Assembly: GCA_963834755.1 (NCBI GenBank)
Contig: CAWICQ010000013.1
Span: 62,001 to 126,000 of the forward strand
Reading direction: 5' to 3'
Length of the DNA stretch: 64,000 nt
Origin: Dokdonella_A sp963834755
GTDB lineage: Bacteria; Pseudomonadota; Gammaproteobacteria; Xanthomonadales; Rhodanobacteraceae
A program made the translations under genes and the position numbers. Shown here piece after piece: positions 45,457-56,597 of the stretch (its first letter is position 1; every line of letters begins with the position of its first letter). The notes below the pieces were generated by a model that was given only the letters and a program-made list of their open reading frames with translations, ran no database searches and was not told where the DNA came from.

Positions 45457-48080
45457 ATGTCGAGGGCTGCGCAGGTCGTCGCGCTATTACTTTTTTGTGC
45501 CGCAGCAGCGGCAGCGCCGTTCGAATCGGCACGCGCACAGATCGACATCCTCACAGAACGCTACGACGACGCGCGCCTCGGCGCGAATCTCCAGGAAACG
45601 CAGCTCACGACCGCGAACGTCAACGTCAGCTCGTTCGGCAAGATCTGGTCGTACACCGTCAGCGGCTCGGTTTATGCGCAACCGCTCTACGTGCGCAACG
45701 TGTCGATCGCCGGCGGCACGCACAACGTGCTCTACGTCGTCACGATGAACGACAGGCTGTACGCGTTCGACGCGGATTCGAGCAACGACGCGCCGCTGAT
45801 TTCGTTCGATGTCACCAGCGAGGACCCGGGCTCATTTCCGCCGTGCATCCTGGACATCCTCGGTTACAACGACAACATCATCGGCAACGTCGGCATCGAG
45901 AGCACGCCGGTCATCGATCTCTCGACGAACACGATCTATATCGTCGCGCGATTGGAACATTCGGACAGCGGCGCCTGCGGCGGCGCGAACCAGACGTTCA
46001 CTCAGAGCCTGCATGCTCTCGACATGACGACGTTTGCGGAGCGCCCGAATAGCCCGGTGGTCCTGGCCGGAAGCGTCGCGTGCAATCCAGGTGCCGGAGG
46101 CAGCGCCTGCAACGGTGGAACGCTGACGTTCGATCCGAAGATCCAGGACCAGCGCTCGAGCCTCGCGCTATCGAATGGCCGCATCTTCATGGCGTGGTCC
46201 TCGCACAGCGACCAGTTGCCGTATCACGGCTGGGTCATGGCCTACGACGCGACGACGCTGCAGCAGACGATGATCTGGTCGTCGGCTCCGGACGGAACGC
46301 CGTTCAACGGTGCGGGCGTGTGGATGGGCGGTCGCGCACCCACGATCGACGCCGATGGGAATGTCTACTACACGACCGGCAACGGAACGTGGGACGGCGT
46401 GACGAACTTCGGCGAATCATTCGTCAAGTTCGGGCCGACGCCGGATGCGCCGATGCTCGACTGGTTTACGCCGGACGCGTATCGAGTTCCTCAATGACAC
46501 CGATCTCGATCTCGCCGGCTCCGGGCCGATCCTGGTTCCCGGCACGGATCTCATCATCAGCGGCGGAAAAAGCGGCATCTTCTACGTGACGCACACCGCC
46601 GACATGGGTCACGAGACGACCGGCGACGTCAACATCGTGCAGGCAGTTCGACAACAGCCTGCATCCGGGCGACGTCGACCAGATCAAGGGCGGCCCGGTC
46701 TACTGGAACCGCGATAGGCGGCGTCGGGCCGTGGATGTACGTCTGGTCGGACGGCTGCAACCACTTCAACGCGTACCAGTTCAACGGTGCGACGTTCGAC
46801 GTTCGATCCACGCTGATCTCGCAAAGCACGCTGCTCTCGCCCTGCGGCTCATCGGGCGGCGTGCTCACGCTCTCGGCGAACGGAAGCACGCCGGGCTCCG
46901 GCATCGTGTGGGCCTCGATGCCGCCGATCGACGATGCGAACAGCAGCATGCATCCCGGCATGCTGCGCGCGTTCGATGCGGACAATCTCGACACCGAACT
47001 GTGGAACTCGGACCAGAACCAGACGGCCGCGACAACGCCGGCAACTGGCCCAAGTTCAGCCCACCGACCGTCGTCAACGGCCGCGTCTATCTCGGCTCGT
47101 TCCCGATCGACGGCGTCGGCCGCACGCAGGTCAACGTCTACGGCCTGCTCGTGCCACCACCACCCGGCGATTTCACGATCTCGGCGACGCCGCCGAATCC
47201 GGGCGTCAATCCGGGCGGCAGCATCCAGTATTCGATCAGCACCGAGGCGATCAACAACTTCGCCGAGCCCATTCACCTGGATGTCAGCGGCTTGCCGCTC
47301 GGCGCGAGCGCGAGCTTCGACACGAACGACGTCGCGCCGCCCGCGCAAGCGACGCTGACGATCAGCACGACCGCGCTGACGCCGCTCGGCGAATTTGCGC
47401 TGACGATCACCGGCACCTCCGGATCATTGGCGCACAGCGTCGACAACGGCATGTACGTGACCGATGCGGCGCCCGGCGGCGGCACCATTAGCGCCGATTT
47501 CGTCGGCAACGGCGAACCGCTCGCGGCGACCGACGTCTCAGGTGTCGCGTCCAAGCCGAACTGGAACGAAGCGACCGGCCCGACCGGCACGCAGCTCGCG
47601 CTACTCGACGAGTCCGGCGTGGACACCGGCGCGACGCTCGACTGGACCGCCGCCGCGACCGACGAGCTCAACATCGCCGCCGATTCGCCGAACTTCATCA
47701 TGATGAACGGGTTCGTCGACGCGGGCAACGCGGGCGTCGCGCTCACGGTGTCGAACCTGCCCGCGGATCCGAACGGCTACGCTGTGTACGTCTATTCTGA
47801 CGGCAACAACGGCTCACTCGACTATACCAACACGTACGCGTTTCTCGGCAACGACGGCTACGCGATCACGCTGTCGATCACCGACGCGGCGAACGCGAAC
47901 TTCGACGGCACGTTTGTGCGCGCGATCAACAGTCCCGGCAACTATGCGATCTTCTTCACCGACGGCACCGGTTTCACGCTGACCGCGATGCCGGCTTCCA
48001 GTGGGCCGGTGCCGATCAACGGCATCCAGATCGTGCATGGCAATCCGGACCGGATCTTCGCGAACGACTTCGATCCGTAA
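45457..48080 (+). CDS. Large secreted beta-propeller protein with IFANDFDP tail (four frame breaks)
   Basis: A signal peptide (ALLLFCAAAAAAPFESARA) is followed by PQQ-like propeller blades (TYDDARLGANLQET-like start, VLYVVTMNDRLYAFDADSSN, IESTPVIDLSTNTIYIVARL, GGRAPTIDADGNVYYTTGNG). After the propeller come an Ig-like region (GDFTISATPPNPGVNPGGSI) and a domain with TGTQLALLDESGVDTG, FIMMNGFVDAG and YAVYVYSDG. It ends PDRIFANDFDP. Frame breaks near 46482-46484, 46641-46645, 46711-46714 and 47024-47028 (three like inserted, one like missing bases) would all need repair, giving 873 aa. No catalytic site is recognised; likely surface or secreted. Confidence 0.78.
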
Positions 48081-48150
48081 GGAGGCGCCCGATTCTCGAG
48101 CGCCTCCGGCGTCGCTGCGCAAGGCGGCGCGTGACGAAGATGGATTGCCG

Positions 48151-49527
48151 CTAGGTCCGCGCCTCACCGCGACGCAGGCGCGCGAGAATCTCCGCGCGCG
48201 CTTCGCGCAGAATCGAATCGCGGTCGAGACTCTCGACGATTTCCGCGACGACGCGCTTGGGTCCCTTCTCGCCCCACGATTTTCCGGCGATCAAGTATTT
48301 CTCGGCGGCGCGTCCGACGAGCTCCGTCGCGTACCACGCGAGCGCGCCTTGCGCACCGGCGGTGACGACCGTCGATAGTCCCGCACTCAGGCCTTTCAGC
48401 GCCGACGAAACGAGTTGCACGCCCCAGATCGCGCCCATCAATGCGGCGAGCTGCGCCGAGATCACCGCGATCAGCGAGCCCGCTTCGCTCTTCGTCAGCG
48501 GCAGACCGTAAACGCGTCCGAGATGCATCACGAGCGCCGCATCGAGCGCACCCGCGGCGAGCAGATCCGCGACCGGAATCGGATTCAGCGCGACGGCGAT
48601 GGCTTTCGCGATGCAGTATTGGCGGATCACATTCGCCGCGAGCTCACGGCGCGCCTCGGCGATGCGCCGCCCGACCTGATCCGAAAGACGTCCCGCGAAG
48701 AGGCTCGCGTTGAGCGCGGCGAGCGTCTTGCCTTCAAGCTCGATGATCACCGCGAGGCGATCGCGCAGCGCGCCGATATCGGGCGCCTGCTCGACGAGTT
48801 CCGCGTGTTCGCCGCCGTCGGCGTCGACGCGGATGCGTTTCTGCGGCGCCGGACGTGCGCTGACCGCAACGACGTCTTCCGCGCGCACGAGTCCGCGCGC
48901 GTGCTCGCGCAGGCGCTCGAGCAGGCGTTCGCGCTCGTCCTCGCCGTAGCGATCGGCTTTGTTCAACGCGAGCAGCAGCGGTCGCTCGGTACGCGCGAGC
49001 AGGCGCAGCGCGTCGAGCTCGCGCTGCGTCATGTCGCCATCGACGACGAACACGACGAGATCGCTGACGCCGGCGACTTCGAACGCGAGCTTCTCGCGCG
49101 TTTCGCCGTCCAATTCGTCGATACCCGGCGTGTCGATCAGATGCACGCCGCTGCCGGCGACTTCGCGCCAGGCGCGCTGCGTCGCATCGCGCGTCGTGCC
49201 GTGCAGCACGCCGACGCTGAACGCATCCTCGCCGAGCAGCGCATTCGCCAGAGCCGACTTGCCGACGCTGACCCGGCCGAACACGGCGATATGCAATTCG
49301 CCGCGCTCGAGCTTGCGCAGCATGGTTTCCAGCCGGGAAAAATCCGCCGCGAGGTTGGCGCGTATCGCGGGAGGAATCTGCGCGTCATCGAGCAGCGCGC
49401 GCAAGCTCTCGACGGCCTGCACGTTGTGCGTTGCGCCGTCCGTTGTGCGTGCTGGAATGTCGCCCGCGTCCGCGTGAGGCGCGAGACGCGCGCGTAATCG
49501 GCGCAGCCATTCGACGACGTCCGTCAC
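48151..49527 (-). CDS. GTPase with C-terminal DUF697 domain
   Basis: 458 aa from a GTG at 49527. A dynamin/Era-like G domain has G1 GRVSVGKS (84-91), G3 DTPG (132-135) and G4 NKAD (189-192). The C-terminal half has hydrophobic segments (IAVALNPIPVADLLAAGALD, ALVMHLGRVYGLPLTKSEAG) typical of DUF697, thought to associate with membranes. Role unknown. A second gene of the same type lies at 51371-52867; between them are YceI, cytochrome b561 and YceI, all on the same strand, which suggests a common unit. Confidence 0.9.
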   Translation of the reverse strand: MTDVVEWLRRLRARLAPHADAGDIPARTTDGATHNVQAVESLRALLDDAQIPPAIRANLAADFSRLETMLRKLERGELHIAVFGRVSVGKSALANALLGEDAFSVGVLHGTTRDATQRAWREVAGSGVHLIDTPGIDELDGETREKLAFEVAGVSDLVVFVVDGDMTQRELDALRLLARTERPLLLALNKADRYGEDERERLLERLREHARGLVRAEDVVAVSARPAPQKRIRVDADGGEHAELVEQAPDIGALRDRLAVIIELEGKTLAALNASLFAGRLSDQVGRRIAEARRELAANVIRQYCIAKAIAVALNPIPVADLLAAGALDAALVMHLGRVYGLPLTKSEAGSLIAVISAQLAALMGAIWGVQLVSSALKGLSAGLSTVVTAGAQGALAWYATELVGRAAEKYLIAGKSWGEKGPKRVVAEIVESLDRDSILREARAEILARLRRGEART

Positions 49528-49561
49528 GTGCGTCGTTCCGGTTCCGGCCGCATCGCCGCCG

Positions 49562-50104
49562 TTATTTTCCGGTCAACGCGAGATGCCCGTGCACCGGCAC
49601 GTCGGCACCGATGTCGGCCCAGTCGCTGCCGTTGCCGAGGCCGAAATCCGCGCGCTTCAACGTCGTATCGACATCGAGCGTCGCGGAATTGCCGTTCTCG
49701 GCGAACGTGACCTTGAGCGTCACCGGCTTGGTCTGATTATGCAGCGTGAGATTGCCTTTCGCCTCGACGGCGCCGTCGGCGGACTTCGCGAACGACTCGG
49801 TGACGAAATGCGCACTGGGCGTCTTCGCCGTGTCGAAGAAATCCGAGGTCGCCAGTGTCTGGTCGCGCTCGCCGCTGGCAGTGTCGACACTGGCGAGGTC
49901 GACGGTGACATCGAATTTCGATTTGGCCGGATCCGCTGCGTCGTAGGCGATCGTCGCCGTGAACTTCTTGAACTTGCCGTCGAACGACTCGCCTTGATAC
50001 GTGCCCTTGAACGTCAGCGTGCTCTTTGCGGGATCGACTTGCCAGTCGCGCGCGAGAAGCGCGCTGGGCGTGAACAGCAAAGCGATGGTCAGCATGCGCA
50101 ACAT
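49562..50104 (-). CDS. YceI family periplasmic protein (copy 1)
   Basis: 180 aa. Signal peptide MLRMLTIALLFTPSALLA, mature start RDWQVDPAKSTLTFKGTYQG. YceI is a lipocalin-like barrel that binds isoprenoid quinone-like lipids. Seen here are FDGKFKKFTATIAYD, TSDFFDTAKTPSAHFVTESF and GLGNGSDWADIGADVPVHGH. GGAG precedes the ATG. It follows the cytochrome b561 gene by 12 bases. Confidence 0.93.
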   Translation of the reverse strand: MLRMLTIALLFTPSALLARDWQVDPAKSTLTFKGTYQGESFDGKFKKFTATIAYDAADPAKSKFDVTVDLASVDTASGERDQTLATSDFFDTAKTPSAHFVTESFAKSADGAVEAKGNLTLHNQTKPVTLKVTFAENGNSATLDVDTTLKRADFGLGNGSDWADIGADVPVHGHLALTGK

Positions 50105-50116
50105 GGCGCAACTCCT

Positions 50117-50689
50117 TCAGTTCGGAACACGCGGCGCGCGGCGAAACGGCAGCATACGCGCGAGCACCGCATTGCGATTGACGAAATGGTGCACCAGCGC
50201 AATCGTCGCATGGCCGGCGGCCACCGTGGCCAGCGCGCAGAACAGCCAGAAATGGAGGTTCTTGGCGAAATCCTTGATCGCCTCGTCCGGGCCGCCGGTC
50301 AGGCTCGGCACCTGGAACAGTCCGAACCAGTACAACGGCCGCAGCGCGGTCGCCGAATCGAACAGCCAGCCCGATAGAGGAACCGCGAAGATCAGCGCAT
50401 ACAGGAGCGCATGGCCGAAGCGCGCGGCGGTCGCCTGCCAGCGCGGCACGCTCACGGGTTCCTCCGGCCGCGGATCGAGCAGGCGCCAGCCGAGACGGAA
50501 CACGGCCAGCGCGAGGATCGTGAGCCCGAGCGATTTGTGGAACGAGAACACCGGAATCACGCTGGGGCGCTTCGGCAGATTCACCATGACGAGACCGATC
50601 GTCGCCTGCACCAGGATCAGCAGCACCATCGTCCAGTGGAAAAATTTCGCGACGCTGCCCCAGTGCGACACGCCGCTCTTAAGTGCCAT
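50117..50689 (-). CDS. Cytochrome b561 family protein (CybB-like)
   Basis: 190 aa from the ATG at 50689; the frame runs further up, but only as a shadow of the preceding gene. Four membrane helices with heme-ligand histidines in KFFHWTMVLLIL, FSFHKSLGLTILAL, ARFGHALLYALIF and FALATVAAGHATIALVHHF-like segments. It probably passes electrons between quinol and a periplasmic partner. Its start overlaps the upstream YceI gene by 11 bases and it is followed by the other YceI gene, the known yceJ-yceI association, here doubled. Confidence 0.92.
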   Translation of the reverse strand: MALKSGVSHWGSVAKFFHWTMVLLILVQATIGLVMVNLPKRPSVIPVFSFHKSLGLTILALAVFRLGWRLLDPRPEEPVSVPRWQATAARFGHALLYALIFAVPLSGWLFDSATALRPLYWFGLFQVPSLTGGPDEAIKDFAKNLHFWLFCALATVAAGHATIALVHHFVNRNAVLARMLPFRRAPRVPN

Positions 50690-51302
50690 CGGGTTTGTTC
50701 TCGTTCTTGGGCGCGGCGCCGCTGTCGCGGATGCCTTCGATTTCGAAGCGCAGCTCGATATTCTCGCCGACGACCTCGGCGTAGCGCTTGATGCCGAAAT
50801 CGGATCGGTGCAGCACCGCTTTCGCCGAGAACCCGGCCTTCTGCTTGAACTGGTACGGATCATTGCCGATGCGATTCACGGTGAATTCGACATCGATCGG
50901 TTTGGTCACGCCGTGCAGCGTGAGATCGCCGTGGATCACGCCGGTCTTGTCATCCTTCTTCTCGACGCTCTTGCTGGTGAAACTCGCGGTCGGCCAGCGC
51001 CCGGTTTCGAGGAATTGTCCGGAGCGCACCATGTCGCTCCACTTCGCGTCGCCCATGTCGGCCGATGTCATGTCGATCTCGATGTAGACGCGACCGCTGC
51101 TCCAGTCCTTCTCGTCGAACTGGAACCAGCCGCTCTTGACGTGAAGTCGGCCTTGGGGATGCGAGAAGCGCTGATGATCCGCGGTGAACCAGATCTGCGT
51201 GTGCACCGGATCGAAACGGTAGACCTCGGCCGCGGCGCGCGCAGCGGGAGCGGCGAAAAGAGCGGCGAGGCCCAATGTTGCAATGACGCGGATGGATCGC
51301 AT
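50679..51302 (-). CDS. YceI family periplasmic protein (copy 2)
   Basis: 207 aa from the ATG at 51302 (MRSIRVIATLGLAALFAAPA). The signal peptide ends near AARA. The barrel shows VYRFDPVHTQIWFTADHQRF, GWFQFDEKDWSSGRVYIEID, FTSKSVEKK and SDFGIKRYAEVVGENIELRF. The C-terminal end is longer than in copy 1. Only distantly similar to copy 1, so not a recent duplication. Overlaps the cytochrome b561 gene. Confidence 0.92.
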   Translation of the reverse strand: MRSIRVIATLGLAALFAAPAARAAAEVYRFDPVHTQIWFTADHQRFSHPQGRLHVKSGWFQFDEKDWSSGRVYIEIDMTSADMGDAKWSDMVRSGQFLETGRWPTASFTSKSVEKKDDKTGVIHGDLTLHGVTKPIDVEFTVNRIGNDPYQFKQKAGFSAKAVLHRSDFGIKRYAEVVGENIELRFEIEGIRDSGAAPKNENKPDGT

Positions 51303-51370
51303 GCGGCCAGCTTGGCAAAAATGCGGGTTGATCTCCACCAATGCCGGCTGAACGCAGTGTTCGTGGGTGA

Positions 51371-52867
51371 TCATCCGCGCGTGCGCTGGGTATCGTTGCG
51401 CGCCGCTTCCAGCGCGAGGCGTGCGACGCGCTCGATCCGATCGCGCGCGGGTTCGGCAAGCAGCGCACGCACGCGCGTTTCCACGTCGGCGGCATCGAGC
51501 GCCGAGCGTTCGCGGAGCGTTTCCGCCAGCGCGCGGCCGACGCTGTCGAACACCAGTCCGTAGGCGACCGCGTGCAGCATGCCGCCGCCGAGCGTGCCGA
51601 GGCCCGGAAATGCCTTCAGCGCATTGCCGGCGATCGCAAGGACGATGGCCGTCGTGTTGCGCACGGTGAGGCCAAGCCGCGACAGCAGCGCTTCGACATC
51701 GAGCTCGCGCACCGGCACGCCGTGGATGTGCGCGAGCTCGCGCACGAGCGCCGTGCCGAGCGCGCCCTGAATCAGGATGTCGCTGCCCGGCGCGACCGCG
51801 GCGAGTGCGCCGACGATCGCGCGTCGCGTGTATTTGGCGACGGTTTCAGCGGATTCGCGATCAGCCGCCGCACGTGCCAATGCATCGCCGCGCCGTCCGA
51901 CTTCGGCCAGCACCGCGGCTTCGCGCCGGCGCTCGAGTCCGAGCGCGCCGGGTGCAGTCAGCGTTTCGAGTGCAGCGAGCAACGGTGCGACGACCGGCAC
52001 GCGTTCGCGCTCGACTCGTTCGCGGCGCCCATCGGCCAATGTGCGCTGATAGTGTTCGTGACCGCCGGCGCTGAGTGCAACGACTGCGCTGGTGCGGCCG
52101 GCGTAGCGTTCGCGCAGTTTCTCGAGCAGCGCATCGATCTCGGCGTCGCCGTATTGATCGGCCTTGTTCAACGCGAGCACGGTCGGCTTGCCGAAGCTGA
52201 GCAGCCATTCGAGCTCGGCAGCTTGCGCGCGCGTCAGGTCCGATGCGCACAGGTAAACGACCGCATGCGCGCGCAGCACCTCATCGCGCGCCATCTGCTC
52301 GCGCACGCGGCCGTCGACTTCGCCGCCGCCGGGTACGTCGGCGAGCACGAGATCGCGCCCGTCGGGCAAGCGGCCGCGGAAGTGCGCGACTTCGCGCGTC
52401 GTGCCGCCGCGTACGTCGATCTCGGGCGCGGCATCCGGTGCGAGCGCGCGGATCAAACTCGATTTGCCGGTCGAAATCTCACCGAACAGCGCGACGTAGA
52501 TCTCGCCGCTCGCTCGGCGGCGGTCGAGCTCGACGAGCTCGCCTTCCAGCGCGGCCGTTTCCGCTTTGCGCGCGCGCAGCGCATCGATACGGTTTTCTAC
52601 TTCCGCGCGCGAGACCGGCGCCGCCGTGACGTTCGCGCCTCGCCGTGATGGACGCGCCAGACGCCACAGCAGCCAAATCAGCGCGCCAAGCAACAACGCC
52701 CCAATTCCGATCAGCGGCACGCGCAGCCACAGCGGCAAGTCGACGAGCCGCTGATAAAACTCGAGCGCGCTGTTCAACGTCGCGATGACGAGGCCGATCA
52801 GCAGCGCGGCGCCGAGCGCGAGCGCGGCGAGGAGGATGAGACGCAAGGGCAGGCGTGGCGGTGTCAC
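51371..52867 (-). CDS. Membrane-anchored GTPase with DUF697 domain
   Basis: 498 aa from a GTG at 52867. Two N-terminal membrane helices (LILLAALALGAALLIGLVIA; VPLIGIGALLLGALIWLLWR) precede a coiled linker and a G domain with G1 GEISTGKS (129-136), G3 DVPG (177-180) and G4 NKAD (234-237). The C-terminal DUF697 region has AAVAPGSDILIQGALGTALV and IVLAIAGNALKAFPGLGTLG. Shares overall plan with the GTPase at 48151 but has its own membrane anchor. Role unknown. Confidence 0.9.
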   Translation of the reverse strand: MTPPRLPLRLILLAALALGAALLIGLVIATLNSALEFYQRLVDLPLWLRVPLIGIGALLLGALIWLLWRLARPSRRGANVTAAPVSRAEVENRIDALRARKAETAALEGELVELDRRRASGEIYVALFGEISTGKSSLIRALAPDAAPEIDVRGGTTREVAHFRGRLPDGRDLVLADVPGGGEVDGRVREQMARDEVLRAHAVVYLCASDLTRAQAAELEWLLSFGKPTVLALNKADQYGDAEIDALLEKLRERYAGRTSAVVALSAGGHEHYQRTLADGRRERVERERVPVVAPLLAALETLTAPGALGLERRREAAVLAEVGRRGDALARAAADRESAETVAKYTRRAIVGALAAVAPGSDILIQGALGTALVRELAHIHGVPVRELDVEALLSRLGLTVRNTTAIVLAIAGNALKAFPGLGTLGGGMLHAVAYGLVFDSVGRALAETLRERSALDAADVETRVRALLAEPARDRIERVARLALEAARNDTQRTRG

Positions 52868-53008
52868 GGCGCGATTCTAGCGGTGCGCTCTCGTCGGCGC
52901 GTCCCGGGCGGTACTTTCTTGTCGGCATGCCGGAAACAGCGGGCGGCGCCGCGGGCGGCAGCTGCGATATCAGCGCGCGCGTGGCAGTATTCCGCGCCGG
53001 GAGGATAC

Positions 53009-56000
53009 ATGTATCGCTTTTCCGCACTGCCGCTGATCGCAGCACTCGCGCTGATCGCCGCCTGGGCGCCGGTCGCGGCGGCGCCGCCGCCGGCGCCGCC
53101 GCAGTTCGTCGCCACATCGGTCGCGGACGGGCTGCCTTCCAGCACCGTTTACAAACTCGCGCAGGATCGCGACGGTTTCATCTGGATGGGAACGCTGGAT
53201 GGCCTCGCGCGCTACGACGGCGTGAGTTTCCGACTGTTCCGCAGCGATCCGGCCGAACCGGGTTCGATCGGCGGCAACAACATCACCGCGCTGCTGATCG
53301 ACAGCAAAGGCCGCGTCTGGTGCGGCGGCGAAGCGTCCGGGCTCAATCGGCTCGAGCCCGATGGCGAGCACTTCAAGCATTGGCGTCACGTGCCGAACGA
53401 TCTCAAGACGCTCGGCAACGACGATGTCTGGGCGCTCGCCGAAGACAGCGACGGTGCGATCTGGGTCGGCACCTACCTCGGCGGTCTGAATCGGCTGCAG
53501 GCGGACGATAGCTTCGTGCACATCGATCACGACGCCGAAAATCCGGACAGCCTGCGCTCGAGCACGATCGTCAGCCTGCGCGCCGATCACGGCCGCCTCT
53601 GGATCGGCACAGACGTCGGACTCGACGTGCGCGAAGGCGATGGCCGCATCGTGCACGTCAATCTGCCGCCGCTCGATGCGCGCAAGGGACCTTCGCACGT
53701 GTGGGCGTTCGTAGCGGACAAGGACGGCAGCATGCTGGTCGGCACGCGCAAGGGCGTGTTTCGCGTCGGCGCCGACCTTGCGTATCGCGGCGAGATCGCA
53801 GCGGAAACGCCGCCGTTGTCGGTGGTCAGCATGGCGCGCGGCGCGCCGGGCGAGATCTGGATCGGCACCTTGAACGGCGTCGTCGATTTCGACGGCAAGC
53901 ATTCGCAGAAATACGCCGGCGAAGAATCCGTGTCGGGCACGCTGCCGGGCGTGCGCATCCACGACATCCTGCGCGATGCCGAAGGCGGGCAATGGTTTGC
54001 GCTCGAAGGTTCGGGCCTGGCGCATCTGCCGCCGCATTGGCGGGATTTCGCCGGCTTTCGGCACGTGCCCGGCGACGCCGCAAGCTTGAGCTCTCCGCGC
54101 GTGCGCGCGCTCGCGCTCGACGAGAAGAACGTGGCCTGGGTCGCGACCGGCAATGGCGCGCTCGATCGCATCGATCCGGTCACCGGCGCCATCGAACGGC
54201 GTCTGCACGGTGCACCGGGTTCGACGGGCTTCCTGACCGCGGTCATGCCCGAATCGCGCGATCGAATCTGGCTCGGCGATCGCAACGGGCTCGTGCTGCA
54301 ACCTCTGAACGGCGGCGCGGCGATCGAGATCCCGGTCGACCTCACGCGCACCGACGCATTGCCGCCGCCGGGTTACGTGACGGGTCTCGCGCGCGCGGCC
54401 GATGGCAACGTCTGGGCGGTGTCGCTCGGCGGCGGCGTCAGTCTGCTCGCGCCGCAGCCGCCGCGTGTCCTGCGCCGCTATACGCCGGGAGAAAAAACGC
54501 TCGGCGACGCCGATATCGCCGCGCTCGCGCTCGATGCGAACGGCGATCCGTGGATCGCGACCGCGAGCGGTGTCGAACGTCTGGACCGTCAGCAGGACAT
54601 GTTCGTGTCGATCGCCGGCATTCCGCACGAACACATCCATGCCCTCGCGTTCGACAACAACGGCGAATTGTGGCTGCATCGCGTCGGCTCGCTCGAGCGC
54701 TATCACATCGACGGCGTGACCGCGCTGCGCTCGATGCGTTTCGAAGCACCGGACGGCTGGCCGGCGATGAAGGCGAGCGCGCTCACCGTCGGCGACGACG
54801 GATGCATCTGGGTCACTTCGTCGCGCGGACTCTGGCGCGTCGATCCGAAAACGCGCGCGATCCGCCGATTCGACGCGAGCGACGGCTTGCCGAGTTCGGA
54901 ATTCCGCATCGGCGCGCTCGCGCGCGGCAGCGACGGCACGCTGTACGCGGGCACCGAGGAAGGCGTCGTCGCGTTCGATCCCGCGCATCTCCATTTCGAC
55001 ACGCCGGCGCCGCCGCTTCGTTTGGTCGGAATCAGCGTACGGCGCGGCGGGCGCGTCGTTGCGCTCGACACCGATGCGCCGATTTCGCTGCAATACGATG
55101 ATCTCGATTTCAAGGTCGCCGTGCGTGCGCTGTCGTACGCGAATCCATCGTCCAACCGTTATCGTTTTCGCCTGACCGGGTTCGATCCCGAATGGATCGA
55201 CAGCGATCGCGGCGAGCGCTCGTACTCGCAGTTGCCCGCCGGCGATTACACGCTGCAGGTACGCGCGGCCAATGCCGACGGCGCGTGGAGCGAGCTCAAG
55301 GCGATTTCGATCACGGTTGCGCCACCGGCGTGGGCGCGGCCCGTGGCGTTCTTCGCCTATGCGCTGGCCTTGCTCGCGATCGCGTTCGGCGTGGTGTTCG
55401 CATATCGCCTGCGCATCAAGCGGCGCCACGCGCTTGCGCTGGTGGACGAGCGCCGGCGCAGCGCCGAGCAGCTGGCCGAGGCGAAGTCGAATTTTCTCGC
55501 CACGATGGGCCACGAGATCCGCACGCCGATGACCGGCGTGCTCGGCATGAGCGAGCTGTTGCTCTCGACGCCGCTCGACGAGCGCCAGCGCAGTTACGCC
55601 AAGGCGATCAATCAGTCCGGGCGAACTGTTGCTGCGCCTGGTCAACGACAGCCTCGACATCGCGCGCATCGAAGCGGGAAAGTTCGCGCTCGACGATCGC
55701 CAGCTCGATCCGGCCGCGTCGATGCGCGAAGTCGCCGCGTTGCAGCAACCGCTGGCGCAGCGCAAAGGTCTCTCGATCGCGGTCGACATCGCGCCCGGCG
55801 TTCCCGAGTTCATCTGGGGCGACGAGCTGCGCATCAAGCAGATCCTGCTCAATCTGGTCAACAACGCGATCAAGTTCACCGAGCGCGGCGGCATCACGCT
55901 CGCGCTATCGAGAATCGGCGGCAATCAATTGCGGTTTCGCGTCAGCGATACCGGCCCGGGCATGAGCGAAGCGGTGTGTGAGCGCCTGTTCAACCGTTTC

Positions 56001-56597
56001 GAACAGGCCGAAGGCGTGACGCGTCGACACGGCGGCAGCGGGCTTGGTCTCTCGATCAGCCGCGAGCTCGCGCTGCTGATGGGCGGCAAGATTGCGGTAT
56101 CGAGCACGCTCGGCGAAGGCAGCGTCTTCGATGTCGACCTGCCGATCTACGAAGCGCAACGCGTCGACATCGCGCGATCGGCGCCATCGCCCACGCATGC
56201 GCCGGCGAGTGCGGGTGCGCTCGACATTCTGCTCGTCGAAGACGACCCGACCGTCGCCCAGGTGTTGCTCGGCCTCCTCGCCGGGATGGGCCATCGCGCC
56301 AGGCATGCGGCGAACGGTCTCGCCGCGCTGGTCGAGCTCAAGGACGCGCGTTTCGATGTCGCGCTGCTCGATCTCGATCTGCCGGGCATGGACGGCTTGC
56401 GTCTCGCGCGCACGATCCGCAGCGGGCAGATCCAGTCGGAGCTGCCGTTGATCGCGGTGACGGCGCGCTCGATCGGCGATGAGGACACGCAAATTCGCGC
56501 CGCGGGAATGGACGGCCTGCTCCGAAAGCCGGTGACGGCGGCGCTGCTCGAGGCGGCGATCGGCGCGGCGCTCGCGTCGCGCACACGGGCCGCCTAA
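53009..56597 (+). CDS. Hybrid sensor histidine kinase with Reg_prop propeller (one frame break)
   Basis: A signal peptide (PLIAALALIAAWAPVAAA) leads to a periplasmic sensor of two-component-regulator propeller repeats (DRDGFIWMGTLDGLARYDGV, DSDGAIWVGTYLGGLNRLQ) from residue 30 to about 690, then a Y_Y_Y domain, one membrane helix near 775-797 (FFAYALALLAIAFGVVFAYR), HisKA (NFLATMGHEIRTPMTGVLGM, phospho-acceptor His near 834), HATPase_c (NLVNNAIKFTERGG, SGLGLSISREL) and a receiver domain (DILLVEDDPTVAQVLL, LLDLDLPGMDGLRLA). An extra G near 55619-55621 breaks the frame; without it the protein is 1195 aa. GGGAGGAT precedes the ATG. The final output domain is lacking, so another regulator must act downstream. 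Confidence 0.9.

Noticed and set aside
52970..55924. A 984-codon minus-strand frame
   Set aside because: Antisense shadow of the hybrid kinase; its composition mirrors the propeller repeats.
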